From positions 1 to 64,000 of the forward strand of contig DATGLE010000034.1 in assembly GCA_035294325.1 (NCBI GenBank): a stretch of DNA of 64,000 nt, read 5' to 3'. The translations under genes and the position numbers were made by a program. Shown one piece after another: positions 54,988-64,000 of the stretch (positions within the stretch are counted from its first letter, which is position 1; each line of letters starts with the position of its first letter). Below the pieces are notes generated by a model. It did not search any database. It saw only the letters and a list, made by a program, of their open reading frames with translations, and was not told where the DNA came from. The DNA is from DATGLE01 sp035294325 (GTDB lineage: Bacteria > Chloroflexota > Ktedonobacteria > Ktedonobacterales > Ktedonobacteraceae).

Positions 54988-55959
54988 ATGAAAGCCATTC
55001 GTATTCATGAGACAGGCGGACCGGAAGTCATGCACCTGGAAGAGATCGAGACCCCGGTGCCTGGCGAAAATGAGGTGCTCATCAAAGTTGCAGCAGCGGG
55101 CATCAACTATGCCGATTTAATGCGCCGGCAGGGCACCTATCTTACACGCACACGCACCCCGGCCACACTGGGACTTGAAGTCGCTGGAACGGTTGCCGCG
55201 CTCGGTCCCGGCGTTTCCTCTCCGGCGCCAGGGACACGCGTTGTCTCGATTGTCGATGGCGGCTATGCCGAATACGCCGTTGCGAACGCGGGCATGGTCA
55301 TTCCAATTCCAGAGGCCCTCGATTTTGTCCATGCCGCGGCCTTTCCCATCCAGGGATTGACAGCTTACCAGTTACTACGCGATGCCGCGCGCCTCCAGCC
55401 AGGAGAGAGCGTGCTCGTCCAGGCAGCCGCCGGAGGGGTGGGCACGCTGGCGGTGCAGCTTGCCAGGCTGATGCAGGCCGGCAAAGTTATCGGCACCGCC
55501 AGCAACGCGAGCAAGCTCGACCTTGTGCGCCAGCTTGGAGCCGATACAGCTATTGACTATACGAAAGATAACTGGGTTGAAGAGGTCAAAGCCGCCACCG
55601 ATGGACGCGGAGCCGATATCATCCTGGAGATGGTCGGTGGCACTATCGGCGAGCAGAGCCTGCGCTGCCTGGCACCTTTCGGGCGCATGGTCGTCTTTGG
55701 CGCGGCCAGCGGCCAGGCCGTACAGTTCACTGGCCGCCAGTTGATGTACAGAAACCAGGCCATTATCGGCTACTGGCTCAGTGCATGGATGCAGCGCACT
55801 GATCGTATCGCTGCGGCGGCGAGCGAACTGATGCAGTTTCTCGCCGCAGGCAAACTACGCATCATCGTCGGTCAGACCTTCCCACTCGCGCAGGCAGCGG
55901 AGGCCCATCGCGCCATCGCTGAGCGCCGCACCACAGGCAAGGTTGTGCTGCTGGTCTAA
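54988..55959 (+). CDS. Quinone oxidoreductase (zeta-crystallin-like MDR family)
   Basis: A protein of 323 residues, full length for NADPH:quinone oxidoreductases of the medium-chain dehydrogenase family. The start MKAIRIHETGGPEVMHLEEI, the catalytic-domain segment AAGINYADLMRRQGTY and the cofactor loop VQAAAGGVGTLAVQLA are diagnostic. It lacks the cysteine cluster for structural zinc, so it is a zinc-free reductase of quinones or enones. AGGAGAGG lies before the ATG. Its stop overlaps the end of the convergent amidohydrolase gene by four bases, so there is no terminator between them. Confidence 0.94.
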   Translation: MKAIRIHETGGPEVMHLEEIETPVPGENEVLIKVAAAGINYADLMRRQGTYLTRTRTPATLGLEVAGTVAALGPGVSSPAPGTRVVSIVDGGYAEYAVANAGMVIPIPEALDFVHAAAFPIQGLTAYQLLRDAARLQPGESVLVQAAAGGVGTLAVQLARLMQAGKVIGTASNASKLDLVRQLGADTAIDYTKDNWVEEVKAATDGRGADIILEMVGGTIGEQSLRCLAPFGRMVVFGAASGQAVQFTGRQLMYRNQAIIGYWLSAWMQRTDRIAAAASELMQFLAAGKLRIIVGQTFPLAQAAEAHRAIAERRTTGKVVLLV

Positions 55960-57092
55960 CGCAACCTGTAAAGGTCACTGGCCGTATCATGTAAAATCAT
56001 ACTGGCATAGCGGTAGGCGTCCTGTTCGTCAATTTCGTCGGCGTCGATCATCTCCTGCAACACCTGCCCGATCACGCTGCGAGCGCGCAGAGCGCCGGCC
56101 CAGTACATTTCGGGAATACAGATCCCGTCCGTGCTATACACCAGCTTGCTTACAGGAGCGACGCTCAAAGCCTGGCGCGTGAAGGCCACCATCTCAAGCC
56201 GGTCAACGAAAGGAATAGTATACGACAGGTCGAAATACACATGCGGATAGATGGCCGCGAGATAGGCGCCAAGCTGGCTGTAGGGATAGCTCTCGTGCAG
56301 CAGTACAATCGGCATCGCCTGGTAGTCGCGCCGCTCCATGACGGCGCGCAGGTGCAGCGGATTGCCCAGGCGCATATCGGTATCGCTATCCCCGTAGCCG
56401 GTGTGAAACTGGATCGGCACCTGCTGCTCGGCTGCTTTTCTGAAAGCGACATGCAGCAGATAATCGAGCAGCGGCTTATGCGCGATGCGAAACTGCTGCT
56501 CTCGTGCGGCCTGCGCTCGCGCCTCCGCGAAGGAGGCCACGGCCTCGTCCTTGCTCCATTCGGCGATATTCAGTCCGGTGCGATAAGCCACGACGCTTTT
56601 TAGCCCGCAATACCCGGCGCCGCGAATATCGCTCAGTTGTGAGGCGAAGCGATCAACGACCTCATCGAAATCTTCATGAGCAACGATGAGCTGCTGCATC
56701 ACAATCTCCAGGCGCAATATCTTCGCCGTGCGACAGCCCCCGGCTTCGCTCATGCGCTCCGGCGTATAACACTCGTCGGGCGGAGGATAGCCCAGGTCGA
56801 GCACCAGCGTATCGATATGAGCATTCTGGATGAGGCGCGCGAACAACGTTTCAATATTGACGCTATCCCGCGCGTCCAGCACCTCTTCCTCGGTGGGGCC
56901 GCAGCCGTGAAAGCGCGCCAGCTGGCGTATCATCCAGCGATAGTACACGGCATTGGGTACATGCTTATCCACAAAATCAGTGTTTCCTGCCTCGGTAAAC
57001 AGACGGCGAAACTCGTGGAGGTTCATCCTCTGCCGCAGCAGCAGGGGATGGCAGTGATTGTCTACAACAGCAATATCTGTCAGATCCAGCAT
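55956..57092 (-). CDS. FluG-like amidohydrolase (amidohydrolase_2 family)
   Basis: A protein of 378 residues with a TIM-barrel amidohydrolase fold. The metal-binding DNHCHP near residue 14, the later His in QFHTGYGDSD and LLHESYPY, and the Asp in YSTDGICIPEMY are in the expected order. The sequence type resembles the N-terminal half of fungal/bacterial FluG, in which this domain is joined to a glutamine-synthetase-like ligase; here such a ligase is a separate gene at 63001. That suggests hydrolysis of a gamma-glutamyl amide or related amine derivative. I choose the ATG at 57092, with AAAGGAG four bases upstream, over an ORF start 24 codons earlier. Confidence 0.85.
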   Translation of the reverse strand: MLDLTDIAVVDNHCHPLLLRQRMNLHEFRRLFTEAGNTDFVDKHVPNAVYYRWMIRQLARFHGCGPTEEEVLDARDSVNIETLFARLIQNAHIDTLVLDLGYPPPDECYTPERMSEAGGCRTAKILRLEIVMQQLIVAHEDFDEVVDRFASQLSDIRGAGYCGLKSVVAYRTGLNIAEWSKDEAVASFAEARAQAAREQQFRIAHKPLLDYLLHVAFRKAAEQQVPIQFHTGYGDSDTDMRLGNPLHLRAVMERRDYQAMPIVLLHESYPYSQLGAYLAAIYPHVYFDLSYTIPFVDRLEMVAFTRQALSVAPVSKLVYSTDGICIPEMYWAGALRARSVIGQVLQEMIDADEIDEQDAYRYASMILHDTASDLYRLR

Positions 57093-57338
57093 GTTGCTCC
57101 TTTCCTCGCCTACCCCCCAAAAGTGGGAGGGAAATGACTTCCGAAAACTCGTGGTTCTAGCCAACAGATACTAGTATTTTCTCCCAAACTGTGCTATAGT
57201 ACCAGGGATATTTTATGTCAAGGTCTGACCTGAACACTACTGCGAAGGGGAGACAGGCACAGGTGAGCCACAATCGCTCATCAGCGAGACCATACACGAT
57301 TTTTCAGAAGAGACGCGTTAGCCTGGAAAGCAGGGGTT

Positions 57339-57360
57339 ATACTCATAAGCTTATGAGTAT
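57339..57360. promoter_or_regulatory. 22-bp perfect palindrome in divergent promoter region
   Basis: Arms ATACTCATAAG and CTTATGAGTAT meet without a loop. It lies in the 466-bp gap between the amidohydrolase and the first permease, which shows no gene. Its size and symmetry fit an operator for a dimeric regulator of the amine-catabolism genes. Confidence 0.5.
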
Positions 57361-57558
57361 ATATTTTTAAGACTTTTGTCAGCATAGGACAAAACTCCCC
57401 GGTAGACTTCCTGCCCTGCTGTCGAATATACTCTTCAACAAATTAAGAAGAGATTGTCTTGTCATCAGCAAGCAAGCAGCGTAACCAGGCAACGGAGTTC
57501 TGTGTGAGGCCCCAGAGATCGAAGAACTATCTTCCTGAACGCGAGGAGAAAGACGCAT

Positions 57559-59040
57559 ATGAAGCAGTGGAAAGACCAGAGTCTCTACTCAGAAGAGTAC
57601 GTACCCAAAATCATGCCTCAGACAATAGGCACCTTCGAGATGGTTATGATTATCCTGCTGTACATGTTTACCGTCACCAATCCTGTCGCGACGATAGGTT
57701 CGGGAGCAGCAGCTTTAACCTACTGGGTTATCGGAGGAGTCGTATTTTTTATTCCTACCGTGATCGCATGCGCGCAGTTAGCATCGATGTTCCCTCATGA
57801 GGGTTCTACGTATGCCTGGACGCATAAAGCGCTGGGAGGGTTCTGGAGTTTATTTGCTACCATTACTTTCTGGCTCCCCGGCATGCTGGTTATGGTGGGA
57901 TTTGCGGGCACGGCAACAAGTCTGATCCAGGGGTTGAATAGTAACTGGCTAACGCAACCCTGGGAGCAGGGGTTGCTTGCTATCGGCCTGCTGGCTTTTT
58001 CCGCCATACTTTCATTGCAGCGCTTCAGCGTACTGCTCAATCTGGTGAAAGTAACAGCGATTGTCACCTATTCTATTATTTTGTTCCTCGGCCTGGCGGC
58101 AGCCGCGTGGTTACTCACAGGGCATCACCCGGCTACCAATTTCGCTTTAAATAACTGGGGACTCAACTCGGGGAACTATGGACTCTTTGGCATTGTCCTC
58201 ATCGCTTATCTTGGCATAGACGCCCCTTTCATTCTTGCGGGAGAGCGCAAGCCGGGTTTCTCGCCGCCACGCGCTCTGATCTGGGGTGCGCTGGGCGTCC
58301 TGGGCGCCTACCTGGTCGTCTCTTTCGCGCTCCTGGCAGTCATAGGGCCGCAAAATATCAGCCAGTTCGGTAACTTCTCCGTTATTGCTGTTATTCAGCA
58401 AGTCTTCGGAAAATTCATCGCCAATATCGTTACGGTGGGCATCCTGCTCTACTTCCCTATCTTCCTGGCGCTCAATGGCGGTATCTTCGCCCGCCTGTTA
58501 ATGACCGCCAGTATTGACCGGCGCCTGCCTATCGGCTTTGCCAGCCTCAACAAGCATCGCTTACCCGCCCGGGCTATCGTTGGGCAGACCGTTCTGCTCA
58601 TAATTTTCGTTGCCCTCGCCTTCCTGCTGCCCTACATTATCCCTCTTGGTAAACCTGCTGACCTGAATACTGAGGTCCTGACCATCACGTTATCTATGAT
58701 GACGCTGGTCTGGTCTATCTCTACTATATTCCTGTTTGTTGATCTACTGATCTTCCGCCTGCGGGATCCAATCGGTTTCGCGCGGCAGCGTATCATTCCA
58801 CGGCCGGCATTGTGGTTTGCGATCATCGTTGGTCCCATTGCCTGTATTGCGGCAGTCTTTATGACGTTAGACTATTCGCCCCTGCCACAGATGTCCAATA
58901 GCCAGTGGCAGCTCATCGTGGGTGGTCTTTCGTTAGTATGTCTTTTCTTCTGCGCTGTGTTCAGTATGTACGCAACGAGCGAGGCGGCCTGGCAGGACGC
59001 TTCTGCATTGCAGACAGATAGTACAAACAGCTCGTTTTAA
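57559..59040 (+). CDS. APC-family amino acid/amine permease
   Basis: A protein of 493 residues with about twelve membrane spans. The segments GSGAAALTYWVIGG, FPHEGSTYAWTHKALGGFW and the helix-6-like YLGIDAPFILAGE fit the amino acid-polyamine-organocation superfamily. It should import an amine or amino acid across the inner membrane by proton or sodium coupling or exchange. GAGGAG lies ten bases before the ATG. A second APC gene follows 48 bases later, so the two are co-transcribed. The substrate is inferred only from the amine oxidase downstream. Confidence 0.9.
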   Translation: MKQWKDQSLYSEEYVPKIMPQTIGTFEMVMIILLYMFTVTNPVATIGSGAAALTYWVIGGVVFFIPTVIACAQLASMFPHEGSTYAWTHKALGGFWSLFATITFWLPGMLVMVGFAGTATSLIQGLNSNWLTQPWEQGLLAIGLLAFSAILSLQRFSVLLNLVKVTAIVTYSIILFLGLAAAAWLLTGHHPATNFALNNWGLNSGNYGLFGIVLIAYLGIDAPFILAGERKPGFSPPRALIWGALGVLGAYLVVSFALLAVIGPQNISQFGNFSVIAVIQQVFGKFIANIVTVGILLYFPIFLALNGGIFARLLMTASIDRRLPIGFASLNKHRLPARAIVGQTVLLIIFVALAFLLPYIIPLGKPADLNTEVLTITLSMMTLVWSISTIFLFVDLLIFRLRDPIGFARQRIIPRPALWFAIIVGPIACIAAVFMTLDYSPLPQMSNSQWQLIVGGLSLVCLFFCAVFSMYATSEAAWQDASALQTDSTNSSF

Positions 59041-59088
59041 TTTTGCCTCATAATGGGGTAGTTCTTATTCAAGAAGGAGGCTCATTCT

Positions 59089-60528
59089 ATGAGCAAAGTA
59101 GAAGAGGCCAGGCCAGCAAGTACGCTGCGAGGCCAGCTCACTTTCGCCGAAGCGATTGCGCTCTCTATTGGTATTATGGCTCCGACGGCGGCGATGGCGC
59201 TTAATGGTTCGCTTGCGGCCAGCATTACCGGCAGTTCCGTCCCGTTCGCCTTTCTCGTCGCCACGATAGCCGTTGCCCTGGCAAGTTTCGCCTTCATTCA
59301 ATTCACGCGGCATTTCGCCCACAGCGGCTCGGTGTACGCCTTCAACGGGGTCGCGCTGGGGCCACGCGTGGGCTTCTTTTCGGGTTGGGCGCTCCTGGGC
59401 ACTTACGCCGCCTTCACCTGCGCGTCGATGGCCGAGGTGGGCAACTTTGCCCAGGCGTTCTTTGCCGAGCTGCACCTGAACGTTAGCTGGCTGCCACTGG
59501 CACTTATCGCCGGAGTCGTGATCTGGTATTTTGCCTATAGCACTATTTCGCTCTCGACACGCCTGACTCTGGGACTGGAAGGTATCTCGGTCCTGCTGAT
59601 TGCGATTCTGACCGTCGTCATTCTGGTCAGCGTTGGCAGCGCGGGGCAGCTCTCCGCACAGCCCTTCACGCCCGGCAACCAGCCGCTCAGCAATGTCGGT
59701 CTGGCAGCCGTCTTCGGCTTCCTGTCGTTTGCGGGGTTCGAAGGTGCAGCTACTCTTGGCGAAGAGACACGCAACCCACGCCGCAATATTCCCATCGCCA
59801 TTCTGACGGCCGTCGTGGGAACGGGTCTCTTCTATGTCGCTGTGACCTATGCCCAGACCGTCGGCTTCGGCACAAGCGCCTCTGGAATCAAGAACTTTGC
59901 CAGCTCCACCGCGCCGCTGGGTGATCTCAGCCAGCACTACGTCGGTACCGCTATGGCTGCCGTGATCGATTTCGGAGCGACGATCAGCGCGTTCGCCAGC
60001 GCGCTCGGCACAACCAACGCGGCTGCGCGTATCCTGTACTCTATGGGACGCGATGGGTTCGTTACGGAGCGCATCGGCACAACTACTCAGCGTACCGGCT
60101 CGCCGATTATTGCGGTATCAGTGGTGATGATTCTCGCCTTCGTCGTTGATATCGTCTGGGGTCTGGTTCCTGGCGTCAATGGCGCCTCGCTGTTCGGTTT
60201 CCTGGGAACCATCGGTGTCTTTTTGATCCTGGTGGCCTATATCCTGACCAACGTTGGAGCAATCCGCTTCTTCGTTGCTCGCCGGCTCTGGACGTGGCAG
60301 TGGATCATCCCGGTACTGGCTATCCTGTTCCTGGGCTACACCCTCTATAGCAATGTCTACCCGGTGCCCGCACCGCCCTATAACATTTTCCCCTACGTCG
60401 CGCTGGCCTGGCTCGTCATTGGTATAATCATCGTGTTTGCCAGTCCTGCACTTGTCAAACGTATCGGGTTGCACTTCGAGGAGAATGAGGGTCTGCGTCT
60501 CGAAGAGCATGCAGGCCCGGTATCCTAG
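59089..60528 (+). CDS. APC-family amino acid/amine permease, second copy
   Basis: A protein of 479 residues with about twelve spans. ALSIGIMAPTAAMALNGS, HSGSVYAFNGVALGPRVGFF and FGFLSFAGFEGAATLGEETRNP (the helix-6 binding segment with the conserved GEE) are classic APC signatures. It is only distantly similar to the permease upstream, so the pair is not a recent duplication and may have different substrates. AAGGAGG precedes the ATG. The stop codon begins the outer stem of a long hairpin. Confidence 0.92.
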   Translation: MSKVEEARPASTLRGQLTFAEAIALSIGIMAPTAAMALNGSLAASITGSSVPFAFLVATIAVALASFAFIQFTRHFAHSGSVYAFNGVALGPRVGFFSGWALLGTYAAFTCASMAEVGNFAQAFFAELHLNVSWLPLALIAGVVIWYFAYSTISLSTRLTLGLEGISVLLIAILTVVILVSVGSAGQLSAQPFTPGNQPLSNVGLAAVFGFLSFAGFEGAATLGEETRNPRRNIPIAILTAVVGTGLFYVAVTYAQTVGFGTSASGIKNFASSTAPLGDLSQHYVGTAMAAVIDFGATISAFASALGTTNAAARILYSMGRDGFVTERIGTTTQRTGSPIIAVSVVMILAFVVDIVWGLVPGVNGASLFGFLGTIGVFLILVAYILTNVGAIRFFVARRLWTWQWIIPVLAILFLGYTLYSNVYPVPAPPYNIFPYVALAWLVIGIIIVFASPALVKRIGLHFEENEGLRLEEHAGPVS

Positions 60529-60603
60529 CCCGGCTATACTTTGTATATGATAGGGGGACATGCGCGAGGCGCATGTCCCCCTATCATATACAAACCCGGG
60601 CTA
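60526..60603. terminator. Long two-part hairpin including the permease stop codon
   Basis: An inner perfect stem of 26 bp (60540-60565/60569-60594, gag loop) is extended by an outer stem TAGCCCGG/CCGGGCTA (60526-60533/60596-60603). The TAG stop of the permease is the first three bases of the outer stem. Confidence 0.65.
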
Positions 60604-60711
60604 ACGATACAGGCTACATTGACAAATGCAGATTACGCTGGTAATGTTTCTCTCACTGAGATAGTTCCTGACTTTGGGCGTCATCTCAGAAAGTGTCCGA
60701 TGCTCAGTGCT

Positions 60712-60756
60712 CTCGCCGGGCGTTGGTGCGGCGGAGCCGCACCAACGCCCGGCGAG
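60712..60756. repeat. 21-bp perfect hairpin within a larger inverted repeat
   Basis: Arms 60712-60732 and 60736-60756 are perfect, with a gga loop. Farther out, GAAAGTGTC (60689-60697) pairs with GACACTTTC (60794-60802). No gene is seen between the permease and the amine oxidase (60529-60894). Confidence 0.75.
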
Positions 60757-60894
60757 CGCCGCAGGAGCGAGCAGGCGACGGTGCTGGCAATCAGACACTT
60801 TCTCAGGATGATTACGCCCGGGAGAGATTGCCGGATGATTTTCTTAAACTTCATAACACCCTGGCGTCATCTCAACTAGAAAGGCAGCTTCCTT

Positions 60895-62880
60895 ATGACA
60901 GTTCCCATTACCGGCAGCGCCAGCGCCCCGGAGCAGACTATGCGACATCCACTCGATCCCCTCACCGAAGAGGAGATCGCCCTGACTACAGGCATCCTGC
61001 AAGCTTCCGGGCGCCTCGCCCCCGGCATACGCGTGATGCCGATGAGCCTGCATGAGCCTTCTAAAGAGGCCGTACTGAGCTTCCAGCCGGGTCAATCGTT
61101 CTCGCGCGAGGTCTTCGTTGTCATGCGCGACCATAGTCGACACCTGACCATCGAGGCCGTTGTCTCGTTAAGCGACCAGAACATTAGCTCCTGGCGCGAG
61201 CGCGATGATGTGCAGCCAGCCCTGACCTATCCAGAAGTCTTTGCCGCTCAACAGGCTATCCTTGCCGATTCCACGTTCCAGCAGGCCCTCGCTCGTCGGA
61301 ATATTAGCGATCTCTCCTCCGTGGTCATTTATCCCTGGACGACGGGCTACCGTGGACCGGAGGATGCCGTGACGCAGGGCCGGTTCATTCGCATGGAGGT
61401 GGCGCTGGCAGAGGGGCCGGAAGATAACTACTATGCCCACCCGGTTGAAGGGATTGTGGCGACGGTTGAACTGGATAGCATGACGGTACAGATCGAAGAC
61501 TACGGCGTTGTCCCCGTCCCTTCGCATTCTGGGAACTATACTCCGGAGGGGATCAAGGCAGCGGCGAACGTTCCCTCGTTTCCCGATGGACTGCGCACCG
61601 ACCTCCGGCCCATCACGATTACGCAGCCGGAAGGTCCCGGCTTCCAGGTAGCGGGCCAGCAGGTAACGTGGCAGAAGTGGCGCTTCCGCGTGGGCTTTAC
61701 TCCCCGCGAGGGGCTTGTGCTGCACCTGGTCGAATACCAGGACCGGGGGCGCTGGCGGCCCATTCTCTACCGCGCCTCACTTTCAGAGATGTACGTGCCC
61801 TACGGCGATCCCACGCCCTCGCACAATTTCAAGAACGTCTTTGACGCGGGCGAAGTGGGGATCGGCGCGCTCGCCAATAGCCTCGTGCGCGGCTGCGATT
61901 GCCTGGGCGAGATTCACTACTTCGATGCGGCAGTGAACGACGCCGGGGGGCAGCCGATCCTGATGAAAAACGCCATTTGCATGCACGAGGAAGACGATGG
62001 TATGGGCTGGAAACACCTCGAATACAACGAGGATGGCTCGATACGGGTGGAGCAGCGCCGCTCGCGCCGGCTGGTGATCTCCTCGATTTCGACGGTGGGC
62101 AACTATGAATACGGCTTCTACTGGTATCTCTATCAGGATGGCACGATCCAGTATGAGGTCAAACTCACGGGGATCATCGCGCCGGCGGCGATCCCCCCCG
62201 GCCAGCAACCGGTCTCAGGCACCCTGGTGGCCCCCGGCCTCTACGGCCCCTATCACCAGCACTATTTCAACGTCAGGCTCGACCTGATGATCGATGGCCT
62301 CAACAATTCGGCAGTCGAGGTCGACTGCGAGCCGCTGCTCTGGGGACCGGAGAATCCACGCGGCAACGCCTGGACTACGCGCGCAACGACGCTTTCAAAC
62401 GAGCAGGTGGCACAGCGCGAGATCGATACGCGCAAGTCGCGTTTCTGGCTCTTTACCAACCCGAATGTGCGCAATTCTCTGGGGCAGCCGGTGGCCTATA
62501 TGCTCGAACCTGGCAAAAACGCCTTCCCTTTCTATCACGAGGGTTCGCCTCAGTGGCGGCGGGGCGCGTTCACGCGCCATCATCTCTGGGTGACGGCCTA
62601 CGACCCCGGAGAACGCTACGCCGCCGGCGACTATCCCAACCAGCAGCCGGGGGGCGAGGATGGGCTTCCCGCCTACGTGCAGCAGAACCGCCCATTAGAG
62701 AACACCGATATTGTGGCATGGTACACCTTCTGCTCCAATCACGTTGTGCGTCGCGAGAACTGGCCGGTAATGAGCGTGGCAAAGGCTGGCTTCTCGCTGC
62801 TGCCTTTCAACTTTTTCGACGGCAATCCAGCGCTCGATGTTCCTCCAACCGAGGAGCGCTGCAACCACCCATCGGCTTGA
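60895..62880 (+). CDS. Copper amine oxidase (TPQ-dependent primary-amine oxidase)
   Basis: A protein of 661 residues, full length for the catalytic part of these homodimeric enzymes. They oxidise primary amines to aldehydes with release of ammonia and H2O2. The self-processed Tyr404 lies in VGNYEYGF (N-Y-D/E motif). The catalytic base Asp317 is in NVFDAGEVG. Copper ligands are His454 and His456 in YHQHYFNV and His562 or His563 in RHHLWVT. N2/N3-type domains precede the beta-sandwich from about residue 235. There is no signal peptide, so it acts in the cytoplasm like Arthrobacter-type enzymes. Its position behind two permeases suggests amine uptake followed by oxidation. The ribosome site (AAAGG) is weak and 11 bases from the ATG. 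Confidence 0.96.
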   Translation: MTVPITGSASAPEQTMRHPLDPLTEEEIALTTGILQASGRLAPGIRVMPMSLHEPSKEAVLSFQPGQSFSREVFVVMRDHSRHLTIEAVVSLSDQNISSWRERDDVQPALTYPEVFAAQQAILADSTFQQALARRNISDLSSVVIYPWTTGYRGPEDAVTQGRFIRMEVALAEGPEDNYYAHPVEGIVATVELDSMTVQIEDYGVVPVPSHSGNYTPEGIKAAANVPSFPDGLRTDLRPITITQPEGPGFQVAGQQVTWQKWRFRVGFTPREGLVLHLVEYQDRGRWRPILYRASLSEMYVPYGDPTPSHNFKNVFDAGEVGIGALANSLVRGCDCLGEIHYFDAAVNDAGGQPILMKNAICMHEEDDGMGWKHLEYNEDGSIRVEQRRSRRLVISSISTVGNYEYGFYWYLYQDGTIQYEVKLTGIIAPAAIPPGQQPVSGTLVAPGLYGPYHQHYFNVRLDLMIDGLNNSAVEVDCEPLLWGPENPRGNAWTTRATTLSNEQVAQREIDTRKSRFWLFTNPNVRNSLGQPVAYMLEPGKNAFPFYHEGSPQWRRGAFTRHHLWVTAYDPGERYAAGDYPNQQPGGEDGLPAYVQQNRPLENTDIVAWYTFCSNHVVRRENWPVMSVAKAGFSLLPFNFFDGNPALDVPPTEERCNHPSA

Positions 62881-63000
62881 GTCCTGCAACCTTGTATACT
62901 TCTCACATCCTTGCTATACTATAGCGCATAAAAAGCTCAGGCGTTCCTTATCTTCCGGTGCGATAGTTGATAACAGAATAGATGGGAGAACACACGTCCA

Positions 63001-64000
63001 TGAACGCGCAAGATGTCCTGAATCAAACGCGTGAGGCGCAATTGCGCCTGGTGCGATTTCTGTATTGTGACAACGGTGGCGTTATTCGCGGTAAGGCCAC
63101 CCATGCCAGCAAATTACCGACGCGTATCCATGAGGGTATCGGTCACGTCCATGCTATGAGCGCGTGGACCGGAGTCGAGACGCTGGCCTCGGTTGAAGGA
63201 ATGGGGCCTGTCGGTGAGTTTCGGCTTGTTCCTGATCCTGAGACGTTCGCTATCCTGCCTTACGTTCCCAATACCGGAAGCATGATGTGCGACCAGATCG
63301 ACGCGGATGGGCAGCCCTGGGGCGCCGATCCCCGTGGCTTCCTCAGACGTATGGTCGCGCGCCTCGCCGAGAAGGGCATGCGCATGGAGGCAACCGCCGA
63401 GCACGAGTTTTATTTCGCCCGCGAAGAAATGGGCCAGTACGTTCCCGCCGATAACAGCCTCTGCTATAGCAGTCAGGGACTGGATGAGCAGGCCGAGGTT
63501 ATGGATGCGATCCTGGCCGCGCTGGAAGCCCAGGGCCTCTCTATCGAACTATTCCACACCGAAGCGGGACCCTCACAGCAAGAACTCTCGATTACCCACA
63601 GCCCGGCCCTGCGCGCCGCCGATAATATCTGCCGTGTGCGCGAGACGATTCGCGGGGTTGCAAGCAAATTTGGCCTTCTTGCTACCTTCGCGCCCAAGCC
63701 CTTCCTCAATACCTTTGGCAGCGGCGCTCATATCCACTTCAGTGTATGGGGAACCGACGAGAGCGAGCGCCCGGGGAAAAACCTGTTCTATGACGCCAAC
63801 GCCCAGGGCAATCTGAGCCAGCTGGGCCGATATTTCATTGGCGGCGTCCTGCGTCACCTTCACGGCCTGGTGGCCCTTACCTGCGGCAGCGTCAACTCGT
63901 ACAGCCGCCTGCTCCCTCACTTCTGGAGTTCTGCCTACGACGCCTGGGGCTTCGACAATCGTGAGGGCGCGATCCGCGTGCCTTCGACGTTCTGGGGCCG
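63001..64000 (+). CDS. Glutamine synthetase-family ligase, cut by the right edge
   Basis: An open frame from the ATG at 63001 continues to the window edge (333 codons visible). The sequence has the GS fold: an N-terminal beta-grasp (LVRFLYCDNGGVIRGK), then EATAEHEFYF with metal-binding Glu residues, TEAGPSQQELSI, GSGAHIHFSVW with the ATP/metal His, VNSYSRLLP and NREGAIRVP. The RGK segment and EHEFYF resemble the GlnA3/PuuA/FluG C-terminal group, which glutamylates amines, more than assimilatory GlnA. With the amine oxidase, permeases and FluG-like amidohydrolase, a gamma-glutamyl-amine route is inferred. GGGAG lies 11 bases before the ATG. Confidence 0.9.

Noticed and set aside
57459..57800. 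113-codon frame overlapping the start of the first APC permease
   Set aside because: The permease frame at 57559 has membrane spans and family motifs; the overlapping frame is a shadow.

Overview
The window is about 58-60% GC bacterial chromosome. Gene content suggests a multicellular-type Chloroflexota bacterium, most likely Ktedonobacteria: a tricorn protease, a GH57 amylase-type enzyme, many sensor kinases, a PP2C phosphatase beside a kinase remnant, several class I methyltransferases and a large orphan assembly line. This taxonomic call is inference from content, not a sequence match. No rRNA, tRNA or CRISPR array was recognised. Both edges cut genes: an esterase on the left (minus strand) and a glutamine-synthetase-like enzyme on the right (plus strand).

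Layout. 1-3.0 kb: partial esterase, then a TetR repressor and its DHA2-type drug exporter, with matching operator-like repeats at both promoters. 3.2-9.9 kb: HpcH/HpaI aldolase, HtpG chaperone, a decayed transposase, a TPR protein built from nearly identical 34-residue repeats, an HSL-type esterase and a methyltransferase. 10.1-25.3 kb: a tightly packed minus-strand biosynthetic operon of four genes. Reading 5' to 3' it encodes FAAL-ACP-KS-AT-(first half of DH), then flavin monooxygenase-(second half of DH)-KR-ACP, then C-A(Ser)-PCP-KASIII-KASIII, then a type II thioesterase. Predicted logic: a fatty acid is activated as an acyl-AMP, extended once with malonyl-CoA, oxidised and reduced, and joined to serine. 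It is then released by an unusual fused pair of ketosynthase-III domains, one catalytically intact and one that has lost all three catalytic residues. I regard this as the most novel system in the window.

26-32.7 kb: tricorn protease, then a three-gene sensory operon (tandem-PAS protein, coiled-coil histidine kinase, receiver-kinase). 33-37.2 kb: sucCD followed closely by a histone-deacetylase-family protein and a double GNAT acetyltransferase. 37.6-45.6 kb: a GAF-PAS adenylate/guanylate cyclase, an NAD(P)-binding epimerase-like protein, a NarL-type two-component pair with an 801-residue membrane kinase, a small membrane protein and a second methyltransferase paralogous to the one at 9 kb. 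45.9-54.2 kb: GH57 enzyme, amidotransferase, PP2C phosphatase, CAP-domain lipoprotein, a fragment of a Ser/Thr kinase, and an FtsH-type protease. 55-64 kb: quinone oxidoreductase, then an amine-catabolism block of FluG-like amidohydrolase, two APC permeases, copper amine oxidase and glutamine-synthetase-like ligase.

A second theme is DNA structure. Many intergenic gaps carry long perfect or near-perfect palindromes (arms 17-36 bp, often with a three-base loop). Most sit at the 3' ends of genes and three include the stop codon in the stem. A composite three-hairpin repeat of about 102 bp occurs twice in inverted orientation, near 4.0 kb and 49.2 kb. The second copy is interrupted by a 140-bp MITE with 18-bp terminal inverted repeats and a 9-bp target duplication; the first copy serves as the empty site.
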